A stretch of DNA of 34,424 bases, from NCBI GenBank assembly GCA_020053565.1, contig JAGVMY010000162.1:1-34424 (forward strand), written 5' to 3'. Both the position numbers and the translations under genes were made by a program. The notes under the pieces are model-generated. The model was given only the letters and a program-made list of their open reading frames with translations. It searched no databases and had not been told where the DNA came from. This DNA comes from Thermodesulfovibrionales bacterium (lineage in GTDB: Bacteria; Nitrospirota; Thermodesulfovibrionia; Thermodesulfovibrionales; SM23-35). Every line of letters begins with the position of its first letter. The stretch's first letter is position 1. This document shows positions 7,234-14,975 of the stretch, one piece after another.

Positions 7234-8144
7234 ATATACACTTTATAAAGATGCACGGCCTCGGCAATGACTTTATCCTTATTGACTGCAGAAAAAAAGA
7301 GTTTGGAGTTCAGAGTTCAGAGTTAGGAGTTTTCAGCAAAAAATTATGTAACAGACGATTTGGGATCGGTGCTGATCAGCTCCTGCTTCTTTATCCTTCA
7401 ACTATCGCAGACTTTAAGATGAGGATTTTTAATGCAGATGGCAGTGAAGTAGAGATGTGCGGGAATGGGATACGTTGCCTTGCAAAATACATCTGGGACA
7501 GAAACCTTTCAGATAAAGATGTCCTTGATATAGAGACCCTCGCAGGGAGTATAAGGCCTGAAAAGGCAGGTGATATGGTAAAAGTTGACATGGGAGAACC
7601 GATACTGGAACCAGAGAAAATACCGGTGAATATTAGTCAGGAGTCAGGAGTAAAGAGTCAGGAGTTAAATCCCCCCTCACCCCCCTTTACTAAAGGGGGG
7701 CTGGGGGGGATTATAGATTACCCTCTTAAAATAAACGATAAGGTATTCCATATTACCTGTGTGTCTATGGGAAATCCACATGCAGTTATTGTCGTTGACG
7801 ATCTTTCTCATTTCCCTGTACCATATTATGGCCAGATGATAGAGAATCATCCCATATTCCCTAAAAGAACAAACGTAGAGTTCATAGAGATACTTAATAC
7901 CGCAGAGATAAACATGAGAGTATGGGAAAGAGGCTCGGGTGAGACTATGGCATGCGGTACCGGTGCTTCAGCTGTAGCTGTCGCATCAAATATTAAATAT
8001 CTTACCGGGAAGAGTGTAACTATTCACCTTCTCGGTGGAGACCTTTTTATTGAATGGGCTGAGGATAACCACGTCTACATGACAGGTTCTGCTGCAGAAG
8101 TTTTTGAAGGCACAGTTAAAATGAGTTCTTCATTATTGCAGTAA
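7230..8144 (+). CDS. dapF: Diaminopimelate epimerase DapF with repeat-derived insertions
   Basis: DapF converts LL- to meso-diaminopimelate by a two-base mechanism. The catalytic cysteines are Cys77 in MCGNGIRC and Cys242 in ACGTGAS; MHGLGNDF opens the protein as usual. At 304 residues it is roughly 25-30 longer than typical. The excess matches two places where repeats are translated: residues 24-35, from a heptamer array, and about 135-161, from a second array followed by a large palindrome (NPPSPPFTKGGLGG). Both fall in probable surface loops and keep the frame, so the enzyme is probably active. The start overlaps lysA by four bases. Confidence 0.96.
   Translation: MNIHFIKMHGLGNDFILIDCRKKEFGVQSSELGVFSKKLCNRRFGIGADQLLLLYPSTIADFKMRIFNADGSEVEMCGNGIRCLAKYIWDRNLSDKDVLDIETLAGSIRPEKAGDMVKVDMGEPILEPEKIPVNISQESGVKSQELNPPSPPFTKGGLGGIIDYPLKINDKVFHITCVSMGNPHAVIVVDDLSHFPVPYYGQMIENHPIFPKRTNVEFIEILNTAEINMRVWERGSGETMACGTGASAVAVASNIKYLTGKSVTIHLLGGDLFIEWAEDNHVYMTGSAAEVFEGTVKMSSSLLQ
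7299..7333 (+). repeat. Heptamer array inside dapF (five units)
   Basis: Five consecutive 7-base units follow the pattern GAGTTNN: GAGTTTG, GAGTTCA twice, GAGTTAG and GAGTTTT. It is translated in frame as part of residues 24-35 of DapF. Confidence 0.85.
7634..7712 (+). repeat. Heptamer array plus large palindrome inside dapF
   Basis: Bases 7634-7668 are five heptamers (TAGTCAG, GAGTCAG, GAGTAAA, GAGTCAG, GAGTTAA). They run directly into a palindrome at 7668-7712. Its core is CCCCCCTTTA-C-TAAAGGGGGG (7680-7700) and its outer arms are AATCCCCCC and GGGGGGATT, with a small internal mismatch. The palindrome translates as NPPSPPFTKGGLGG, a peptide I recognise as a recurrent product of this repeat type in several bacterial genomes. 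Confidence 0.88.
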
Positions 8145-8166
8145 GTTTTCACATAAGGAGGAAACT

Positions 8167-9039
8167 ATGTTTAAGGGATCAATGGTAGCAATTGTGACAC
8201 CCTTTAAAAAGGGGAAGGTTGATGAAAGGGCCCTTGGCGATTTAATAGAGTGGCATATAGCACAGGGAACGAATGGTATCGTGCCATGCGGCACAACTGG
8301 TGAGGCTACAACACTCGATTATAAGGAACATTACAGGGTTATTGATTTTACTGTAAAAGTTGTGAATAAAAGGATCCCTGTGATTGCAGGGACAGGCGCA
8401 AATGCGACTGATGAGACTATAATGATTACAAAGGAAGCCAAGAAATCTGGTGCCAATGCAGCCCTGCTTGTAGCGCCATACTATAATAAGCCGACACAGG
8501 AAGGACTCTACAGGCATTATAAAGCAGTTGCAGAGGCAGTTGATATACCTATAGTTTTATACAATGTGCCGGGAAGAACCGCAGTAAACATACTGCCCTC
8601 TACTGTTGCACGTCTTGCTGAAATTAAAAATATTGTTGCCATAAAAGAAGCAACAGGCGATATGAAACAGGTGAGTGAGGTTATAAGACTCTGCGGAGAC
8701 AGGATAACTATTATTTCAGGGGATGACTTTACAACATTACCACTTCTTGCCCTCGGTGGAAAAGGTGTCATATCTGTTTCTGCAAATGTTGCTCCAAACG
8801 ACGTATCGAAGATGTGTTCTTCATGGATGAAGGGACAGCACGACAAGGCAAGGGCACTCCATTATAAACTTGAGCCTCTCAATGCAGCAATGTTCATAGA
8901 GACAAATCCAATACCTGCGAAGACAGCACTTGCAATGATGGGCAGGATACAGGAGGAATTTAGACTTCCGCTCTGCGAGATGTCTCCGGAAAATAGAGAA
9001 AAGCTGAGAAAAGTTCTATCTGATTTAAGGCTGATTTAA
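8167..9039 (+). CDS. dapA: 4-hydroxy-tetrahydrodipicolinate synthase DapA
   Basis: DapA condenses pyruvate with aspartate semialdehyde, the first committed step of diaminopimelate synthesis. The Schiff-base lysine is Lys160 in VAIKEATGD. PCGTTGEATTL holds the catalytic threonines (43-44), YNVPGRT the proton-relay Tyr132, and YYNKPTQEGLYRHY is conserved. 290 residues is the normal size. The ATG follows AAGGAGG. It is third in the operon, 22 bases after dapF; dapB does not follow. Confidence 0.97.
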   Translation: MFKGSMVAIVTPFKKGKVDERALGDLIEWHIAQGTNGIVPCGTTGEATTLDYKEHYRVIDFTVKVVNKRIPVIAGTGANATDETIMITKEAKKSGANAALLVAPYYNKPTQEGLYRHYKAVAEAVDIPIVLYNVPGRTAVNILPSTVARLAEIKNIVAIKEATGDMKQVSEVIRLCGDRITIISGDDFTTLPLLALGGKGVISVSANVAPNDVSKMCSSWMKGQHDKARALHYKLEPLNAAMFIETNPIPAKTALAMMGRIQEEFRLPLCEMSPENREKLRKVLSDLRLI

Positions 9040-9073
9040 AGACAGCAGGAACCTATATACGAAGTTGCTACCC

Positions 9074-9283
9074 TTATTGCTTGGATTGATACATCACTTT
9101 ACCCTTCGAAAAGGCTATAAAAAAATTGGAGGGATAAATGCTCATAAAGGATAAGCTTACTGAAACTTTACATACTGCTTGTAGATTGAGTGGAAAAAAT
9201 ACACCGTATCTATTAAATGTCTTCTTTAAAACAGATTCTGCAACATGCTCTGCAAGATTCAGAAATGTATTTTCTTCTTCCAT
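9074..9283 (-). CDS. Doubtful short ORF downstream of the HD gene
   Basis: The 69-residue frame starts 12 bases after the HD gene stop on the same strand. Its first 25 residues (starting MEEENTFLNLAEHVAESV) look like a helix of a real protein, but the rest looks random. There is no Shine-Dalgarno and AAAAAGCTTTTT, a small palindrome, lies just upstream. It may be a relic or chance; I recognise no family. Confidence 0.2.
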   Translation of the reverse strand: MEEENTFLNLAEHVAESVLKKTFNRYGVFFPLNLQAVCKVSVSLSFMSIYPSNFFIAFSKGKVMYQSKQ

Positions 9284-9295
9284 TTAAAAAGCTTT

Positions 9296-11304
9296 TTATA
9301 AAAAAAGTGTACTACCAAGTTTCAATTCAGCGGTCTTTATCCATTCATCGCAAAGATCTTCAATAGTAGCAATATCACTTCTATGTGATGCCGGGATTTC
9401 ATCAATAATTTTATTATAAAATGTTGGATCTTTCAGTCTCTCTGCAACTGGACTTTTTTTCTTTTTGGCTAAGTAAACCGTTATAGTTTGCTTAATATTG
9501 GCATCTTTTAATTCCTCAGCCTTTGAGAAACTATAAAATTCATTATCGTTTAAAATTAAATTTAATAGTTCAGAAGAACTTATTTTTCTCCCTTCAAGAG
9601 CTCTTATTCGCTCTCGTGAACTTTTCGAACAATATTTATATCTGACATAACTTTTAATATCATCAATATCTACAAATAATTTATATTTATTTCCAAGTTG
9701 CTGAAAGAGTTCATCTGCCATATCGCTTAATCTTACATAATCATCTATATACTTTGGAGATATGAATAAGATTAAGTTCCAAAGATTCTTGAAATGTTCA
9801 TTTATTCTATTAATATCATCGCATAAATCAGGATGTTCACCAAGGGAGACAAGTCGTCCTTCATGAGTAACTGCTCTTGTTGCAACACCTTTTGCTTTTT
9901 CTTTTAATGGAGGTACATAGAGAATAACTTCATGATTTTTACATCCCCCAACTTTTGCGATAGCCTCCTCTATATTTTTCCTTCCAGGGTGATCTCTACG
10001 TAATGTACCAATAACATTGTTTAATGAGTCTTTTGATGGATCTTCTTGTTCCCAATCGGCATAAGGAATACTAACCAGAGCTTTGTAAAGTTTTTTTTCC
10101 CCAATGCTTCCACCAATTCCATACTCTCTTGTTTTTGATGATTTGTAGCAGCCTTATCCCTTAACCAGCTTAACAATCTTGCATTACCCATCTGATAGTC
10201 TAAAACAGAGTCAGGCTCTTCTTGAGAAATATCCTTGGGACGATTATCTAAAAGCTGCATAGCACGAACTAACATAGCGCTCGCAGAAGATTTCGTTTTA
10301 TGATAATAAACTTTTAAAGCTATATCATGCCTCATTTTAACAAGGTTTATAACATCACTTACTATATCTATTCGCTTGACACCCTTGTTATCACGAATTT
10401 TTAAGGCTACCCTTATAAAACCGTTCTCCGGTTTTACGATAAATGATTTTAATATCCTAGGATCATAAGAAATATCTAACCCTGTATAATAGGCATCGCG
10501 TTTTAAGTAGTCCAACAAATCCGCGCAAATTGTGTTCGAAATAAGGTCTGTCATAAAAGGATGGAATAATATCCCTTTGTATTGATTCCAAAAAGCTTCT
10601 AGATACTCAATATGAGTAATAATTTTTTCATGATTAGGTTCTAAAAGCTCACTTGCTTTTCTTCTGGCTTTATCTAATTCGGCTTCAAACCCTTTTTCTC
10701 CTTCACGATATAAAACTATTAAATGTATTAAATCAATTAATTTTTTTCTATCAGATAGGAAATTTTCGGGGAAATAAGGGGGGAATAAACTATCCTTAAT
10801 ATTAATAAGTACGTCTCTTATGTTGCTTCTTTGACCTTCATAACCCCACAAATATATATGTCTAGGACTATTTAGAGCATCGTGTTTAGTGTATAGTCCG
10901 TCATATTCATCTTCCAAGGTATGCCCGATTGGTATATGAGTTATATCATGTAGCAAAGCTGCCCAGGCAACCAAGAAAGAAGCATTTTCCCATTTCTGTA
11001 TAGCAGATAGATCTTTGTCTATTCTGTCTTTGTTCTTTTAAAAGTCATCAGATAGAAGTTTTCCTGGATGATCGAGGACTAGGCGCCTATGATTCTTTGC
11101 TATTATTTCGAAAAAACTTCTGACTATCCAATAAGTGCCTAATGAATGAGCAAATCTTATGTGGTTTGCTCCTCTATAAACTAATTCAGCAAATCCTAGT
11201 TGCTTTATTTTTGATAGTCGTTGAAATTCTGGAGTGTCTATTAATGCACCTGCGATGCAATCAACTTCTATATCTTTATGAATTGGATCGCGGTATAGAA
11301 ACAT
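9296..11304 (-). pseudogene. Broken HD-domain phosphohydrolase gene (COG1078-like)
   Basis: Reading from ATG 11302-11304 gives the start typical of dGTPase/SAMHD1-like HD proteins: YRDPIHKDIEV, TPEFQRLSKIKQLG and HIRFAHSLGTYW (first metal His). An in-frame TAA at 11038-11040 interrupts it. The same frame then continues through AALLHDITHIPIGHTLE, the HD motif. Near 10097-10104 a run of eight A shifts the frame: the -1 frame continues with coding sequence through 9722-10020 and into the tail ending at 9296. An intact protein would be about 669 residues. Two lesions argue for decay; one could be a sequencing error, and A-AAA-AAC at the second is a possible slippery site. GAAGGGGAAAAT precedes the ATG. 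Confidence 0.75.
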
Positions 11305-11446
11305 ATTTTCCCCTTCTTATATCGATTTAATACACAAATCAATTGAGTATCTAAATTATACACGGTTTGGCTTTATTCATCAAACGTAATAGGTATCCTC
11401 AATTGCCAACAATATGTTTTTTTTTGATGGGGGAGGGGTGAAATTT

Positions 11447-11589
11447 GGGGTCAGGCTTGCAAACGTGCATATATATTCCCCTCTCTTTTAACCTCATACT
11501 ATACTGCTACCCCTCTGACAGAGATTGCATCCGTCTATTCCAAAACAAAAAAGAGAGTGGTAGCGGGGGTCAGGCTTGCATACGTGCAT
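11447..11589 (+). repeat. Pair of REP-like direct repeats in a gene-free stretch
   Basis: Two 24-base copies starting GGGGTCAGGCTTGCA and ending CGTGCAT lie at 11447-11470 and 11566-11589 with one mismatch. Between them CTCTCTTTT and AAAAGAGAG can pair as an inverted repeat. GGTCAGG(T/C)CTTGCA-type words recur around REP-associated transposases in other genomes, but no transposase is here. The surrounding 347 bases (11305-11651) contain no gene I can support. Confidence 0.6.
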
Positions 11590-11651
11590 TTATTTTTACA
11601 CCCACCCCCTCATACACCCTTAAAATAAAGAGGTTATCTACCCTATCTACC

Positions 11652-12026
11652 TCACTTAATCTTCTCAATAAACCCTTTTGCAACTTTAAAGGCATCCTTA
11701 ACCATATCTACATTATCTAAAAGACCCCTGTAATAACCTGCTATATGAAGGGCCTTGTAGATAGTCTCAAATTCCCTCGCAAGTTTTCCATTACGAATTG
11801 AGAGGTACTTCCTTATCATCTCTCTATAGCCATCAACTGACTGGGGGAGTTCTTTTTCGCTGACTCCTCTTTGTATCAGATATTCATCAATAGCCTTAAG
11901 GACAGCGAGATAAGCAGTGCTACATGCCTCCTGGATAGGCTTTACGTCAGTATATATATCGTCCTCTATGGGCACTGACCTGAGCATCTCCTTTGCATTA
12001 TTTAAATATCTCAATGCCTCTCTCAT
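11652..12026 (-). CDS. DUF5618-like helical protein
   Basis: The all-helical protein has 124 residues: YLNNAKEMLRS, then STAYLAVLKAIDEYL, SVDGYREMIRKYL and IYKALHIAGYYRGL. The pattern matches what I know as DUF5618, a HEPN-like four-helix family often near toxin-antitoxin genes. No RX4-6H RNase motif is obvious, so activity is not implied. A second, disrupted copy lies at 13833-14073 and shares the IY(K/N)ALH(I/V)AGYYRGL segment, showing that the family has been duplicated here. The ATG is preceded by AAAGGGGTCAAG. Confidence 0.6.
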   Translation of the reverse strand: MREALRYLNNAKEMLRSVPIEDDIYTDVKPIQEACSTAYLAVLKAIDEYLIQRGVSEKELPQSVDGYREMIRKYLSIRNGKLAREFETIYKALHIAGYYRGLLDNVDMVKDAFKVAKGFIEKIK

Positions 12027-12098
12027 CTTGACCCCTTTATAATAAGTTAATCACATTCAAACCCCTGTCGTCAATGCAAATTTTGCCAGTTAAATTTT

Positions 12099-12185
12099 AT
12101 GCAAAACTTCCGTTTTTCTTCTCAAGACCTTCAACTTATCAAAAAAGCCCTCAGGATTTTGAACAGAACCTTCTCAAAGGTATAA
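12099..12185 (+). pseudogene. Duplicated 3' end of an antitoxin/HTH gene
   Basis: This stretch encodes FSSQDLQLIKKALRILNRTF, then SKV and a stop, nearly identical to the end of the frame at 12890-13090. Most differences between the two copies are at synonymous sites, so they diverged as coding sequence. No N-terminal part remains; this is a relic. Confidence 0.55.
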
Positions 12186-12203
12186 TTGAAATTTTTCTAA
12201 AAA

Positions 12204-12557
12204 TTACTGTCTAATTCTATACCCACTCTTGGAAAGGACAACAAGTTTTCCGCTAAAAGAAGGAAACCCATATTTTTTGAAAAGGTTATCTATTGCCGAG
12301 AGTATATCATCCATCAACGGCGGGTGTATTCTGATATGGATTATACCTGCGGTATTAGAAGGAGGGTATTTCAACACGTTACCAAAGTGTTTATCAAAAG
12401 TAATAATAGTCCTGCCCTCATCTTTTGCTATTTGAACGATTTTATCATCGGGAATCCTGAATAACCCTTCTTCTTGGAGAGATTTCACATCATGCCCTAA
12501 ACTGCGCAAATAAGTGGCTATTTTTGGAAATATATTTTCATCAACAAGAAATCTCAA
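12204..12557 (-). CDS. DUF5615 PIN-like toxin candidate
   Basis: The protein has 117 residues. MRFLVDENIFPKIATYLRSLGHDV and, around residues 40-56, KIVQIAKDEGRTIITFDKHFG are the hallmarks of DUF5615, a PIN-like (Mut7-C related) nuclease family. The acidic positions of such a fold are present: Asp6, Glu7, Asp37 or Asp38, and Asp55. It is probably the toxin of a pair with the DUF433 gene whose stop lies 11 bases upstream. The frame is intact. The activity is inferred from family, not shown here. Confidence 0.82.
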   Translation of the reverse strand: MRFLVDENIFPKIATYLRSLGHDVKSLQEEGLFRIPDDKIVQIAKDEGRTIITFDKHFGNVLKYPPSNTAGIIHIRIHPPLMDDILSAIDNLFKKYGFPSFSGKLVVLSKSGYRIRQ

Positions 12558-12568
12558 TATATTTTACT

Positions 12569-13090
<522 letters not shown>

Positions 13091-13150
13091 CTTTTCCCTT
13101 TAGAAATAATTAAGGTATAATTATCAATGAATCGTAAATTAGTTGCGACA

Positions 13151-13217
13151 CCACAGGGCGTTTACCCTGTGGGTCACTGTAATAAGGACATGCGGCAGAG
13201 ACCGCATGGTGTATTAC
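13151..13217 (+). other. Two adjacent hairpins upstream of the UPF0175 gene
   Basis: Hairpin 1 is CCACAGGG/CCCTGTGG with a six-base loop (13151-13172). Hairpin 2 has the inner stem CATGCGG/CCGCATG with loop CAGAGA, extended by outer arms GTAATA/TATTAC (13179-13217). They end 55 bases before the UPF0175 ATG. They could be a structured leader, a regulatory RNA element or a dispersed repeat; there is no U-run, so they are not typical terminators. Confidence 0.5.
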
Positions 13218-13272
13218 TTATTAAATCGGTTGATTGAATGAAGGATGTTTTTCAATTAATAGGAGGTCATTT

Positions 13273-13605
13273 ATGGGAAAACTTACAATAGACATATCGG
13301 ATGAGCTTATAAAACTTTTCCCTTCAAAGAAGGAGGCAAGGTCTGAGGCAAAGCAGGCTATAGTTTTTGACCTTGTAAGACGTGGGAAAATATCTAAAGG
13401 AAAGGCTGCCGAGTTGCTCGGTATAAGCCTCTGGGATTTGCCAGAACTCCTCGCACAATATGATATACCATGGTTTGATTATTCACCCGATGATTTAAAA
13501 CATGACCTCGATACGTTGAAAGAATTAGAAAATAAAGGCAAGAAATCTTGCAGAAAAAGAAGGTCTGAAAGTAGCTGGGCTCCTTGCCCTGTTAATAATG
13601 GCTAA
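13273..13605 (+). CDS. UPF0175 antitoxin-like protein with aberrant tail
   Basis: KLTIDISDELIKLFPSKKEA is followed by AKQAIVFDLVRRGKISKGKA and AELLGISLWDLPELLAQYDI, the UPF0175 family, which pairs with DUF3368 PIN toxins. The start is ATG 13273-13275, preceded by AGGAGG; the frame extends further upstream without support. The normal end (near TLKELENK) is replaced by about 20 Cys/Ser/Arg-rich residues because the original stop was lost in a deletion. The tail overlaps the toxin remnant in another frame. Confidence 0.72.
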   Translation: MGKLTIDISDELIKLFPSKKEARSEAKQAIVFDLVRRGKISKGKAAELLGISLWDLPELLAQYDIPWFDYSPDDLKHDLDTLKELENKGKKSCRKRRSESSWAPCPVNNG

Positions 13606-13720
13606 AGAGAAAGGAATTATAAAAAGAGTAAAACCGATAGTTGATGACCTGAAAAGACACAGTTTCTTTGTTGGAAAAGACATATATGCTGAAATTTTGA
13701 AACTTTCTGGTGAGACATAG
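13529..13720 (+). pseudogene. C-terminal remnant of a DUF3368 PIN toxin
   Basis: In the frame ending at TAG 13718-13720 the translation contains KARNLAEKEGLKVAGLLALL, then MAKEKGIIKRVKPIVDDLKR and KDIYAEILKLSGET. This is the C-terminal third of DUF3368/PIN toxins. The N-terminal two thirds are absent and the frame is closed just upstream by TAG 13526-13528. It directly abuts the UPF0175 antitoxin, so an internal deletion removed the antitoxin stop and the toxin start, leaving the module without a nuclease. Confidence 0.68.
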
Positions 13721-13726
13721 TAAATA

Positions 13727-13819
13727 ATGTATCTGCCTGAACATATCGTAGAGCATTATCTTGCTTTATTAAAGTTAGAGAAGGAGTTACGGAAAAAGGG
13801 AAAAGGCAGTGTCAGGTAA
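13727..13819 (+). CDS. Possible 30-residue peptide
   Basis: An ATG six bases after the toxin remnant opens MYLPEHIVEHYLALLKLEKE followed by a basic tail. It looks like one amphipathic helix and has no good Shine-Dalgarno sequence. It may be real or another fragment; I recognise no family. Confidence 0.2.
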   Translation: MYLPEHIVEHYLALLKLEKELRKKGKGSVR

Positions 13820-13832
13820 GACGCCTAACCTG

Positions 13833-14073
13833 CTACCCAATCTTATTTATAAATTCCTTTGCAGCTTTTAGATAGTGTCTGTCCATAGACTCAGGTTTTT
13901 GTCATTCCTGCAGAAGCAGGAATCCAGAACCTATTGAAATAACTGGATTCCCGTTTTCATGGGAATGACGTAAAGACAATTTATAAACAGACTCTAAATA
14001 GTCTTTAACTGCACGAGTATCGTAGATAAGCCCTCTGTAATATCCTGCTACATGCAAGGCGTTATATATAGAT
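13833..14073 (-). pseudogene. Disrupted second DUF5618-like gene
   Basis: After the bioD stop, the minus strand encodes IYNALHVAGYYRGL-IYDTRAVKDY. A non-coding insert (13876-13994) follows, and after it LKAAKEFINKIG and a stop at 13833-13835. Removing the insert and one copy of its flanking 7-mer restores a continuous frame that aligns with the end of the intact protein at 11652-12026. The N-terminal half is missing at the junction with bioD. Confidence 0.7.
13876..13994. mobile_element. 119-bp MITE-like insertion carrying a GTCATTCC palindrome pair
   Basis: The ends are related inverted repeats (TGTCTGTCCATA and, reversed, GAGTCTGTTTATA). Inside, GTCATTCCTGC-agaa-GCAGGAATCCAG and CTGGATTCCC-gttttcat-GGGAATGAC form two facing hairpins (13901-13969). 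The flanks TAGATAG (13869-13875) and TAAATAG (13995-14001) match at six of seven bases, as an aged target duplication would. It interrupts the DUF5618-like pseudogene. Confidence 0.68.
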
Positions 14074-14841
14074 TTAGAGATATTTCTTGATTATCTCGAT
14101 ATCCAGAGTCTTTTCTGCGGCTCTTTTGATGGTATTACTTTCTAAATCCTCGAGATAAGGGAAAATCCCTATAATTGGCACAGGGCTGATCTGTCTTATT
14201 ATCTCTGGATTAGTATCTTCAGCAAGTGTGCCCTCAGGTGGGTGGCTATAATTAATTATTATTCCTGCAACATTAAGACCTTCTTTTGTCGCACAATTAA
14301 CAGTCAACATTGTATGGTTGATTGTGCCGAGTCCTGGCCTTGAGACGATTATGAGTGGCAGTCCAAAGTCTTTTGCAAGATCAAGGACAGAATAATCTCT
14401 TGTGATCGGGACAAGCAGCCCACCAATCCCTTCAACGATTATAACATCATATTTTTTTGAAAGTTCTGTGTATGCCTTTTGTATCTTTTGAAAATCAACG
14501 GAAATCCCTTCTATCTCAGAAGCAGGTAGAGGAGCAAGAGGATTTTTAAAGCGAATTGGAGTAATGAAATCGATGGGATCACTCATCCCTGCAATTTCCC
14601 TCAAAAACATTCCATCAGATGGCACTAACTCTTCGTCTTTAACTTTGAACTCCGAACTTTGAAACCCTCGGCCTGAGCTCGGGTCGAAGGCTTTGAACTC
14701 TGATTTTAGGCAACCTGTCTCTAACGGTTTCATTCCACATACTTTCAGACCAAGCAGACCAATAGCTTTAATCAATGCTGCAGTTATGACTGTTTTCCCT
14801 ACACCTGTATCAGTACCTGTTATGAAAAAACCTTTTGGCAT
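14074..14841 (-). CDS. bioD: Dethiobiotin synthetase BioD
   Basis: BioD uses ATP and CO2 to close the ureido ring of dethiobiotin from diaminopelargonate. FFITGTDTGVGKT is the P-loop, GMKPLETG holds the catalytic Lys, and VEGIGGLLVPI and SRPGLGTINHTML are conserved. At 255 residues it exceeds the usual size of about 225. The excess matches residues 44-67, translated from a heptamer array and an imperfect palindrome, between the Lys motif and the LREIAG segment. GAGGGG lies five bases before the ATG, and is itself part of a dispersed repeat. It follows bioF on the same strand after 134 repeat-rich bases. Confidence 0.94.
   Translation of the reverse strand: MPKGFFITGTDTGVGKTVITAALIKAIGLLGLKVCGMKPLETGCLKSEFKAFDPSSGRGFQSSEFKVKDEELVPSDGMFLREIAGMSDPIDFITPIRFKNPLAPLPASEIEGISVDFQKIQKAYTELSKKYDVIIVEGIGGLLVPITRDYSVLDLAKDFGLPLIIVSRPGLGTINHTMLTVNCATKEGLNVAGIIINYSHPPEGTLAEDTNPEIIRQISPVPIIGIFPYLEDLESNTIKRAAEKTLDIEIIKKYL
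14641..14690. repeat. Heptamer array and palindrome inside bioD
   Basis: Plus-strand heptamers AACTTTG, AACTCCG and AACTTTG (14641-14661) are followed by a 26-base imperfect palindrome centred on GAGCTC (14665-14690). The palindrome resembles the widespread CCTTCGAC...GAGCTC repeat class. It is translated in frame in BioD. Confidence 0.75.
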
Positions 14842-14844
14842 ATA

Positions 14845-14881
14845 CCCCTCACCCTAACCCTCTCCCACAAGGGGAGAGGGG
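14845..14881. repeat. Palindromic intergenic repeat (CCCTCTCCC type)
   Basis: CCCTCTCCC (14858-14866) and GGGAGAGGG (14872-14880) pair perfectly around a short ACAAG loop. CCCCTCACCCTAA precedes them, a word common to this repeat class in many bacteria. It lies just upstream of the bioD ATG. Confidence 0.8.
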
Positions 14882-14895
14882 AATTATTTATTATT

Positions 14896-14958
14896 ACCCT
14901 CCCTTTAATGTAATTCCCATAACTTCCCCCTCCCTTGATGGGAGGGGCTGGGGAGGGT
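14896..14958. repeat. Nested palindromic repeat between bioF and bioD
   Basis: An inner stem CCCCTCCC-TTGAT-GGGAGGGG (14927-14947) lies within outer arms ACCCTCCC (14896-14903) and GGGAGGGT (14951-14958). It resembles the C-rich/G-rich palindrome in dapF in composition. It could slow or attenuate transcription from bioF into bioD. Confidence 0.75.
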
Positions 14959-14975
14959 GATTTATGTGACTTTAC

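Noticed and set aside
11445..11720. 91-residue plus-strand frame across the repeat-rich stretch
   Set aside because: It runs through both copies of the 24-base repeat and antisense into the DUF5618 gene; the composition is not protein-like.
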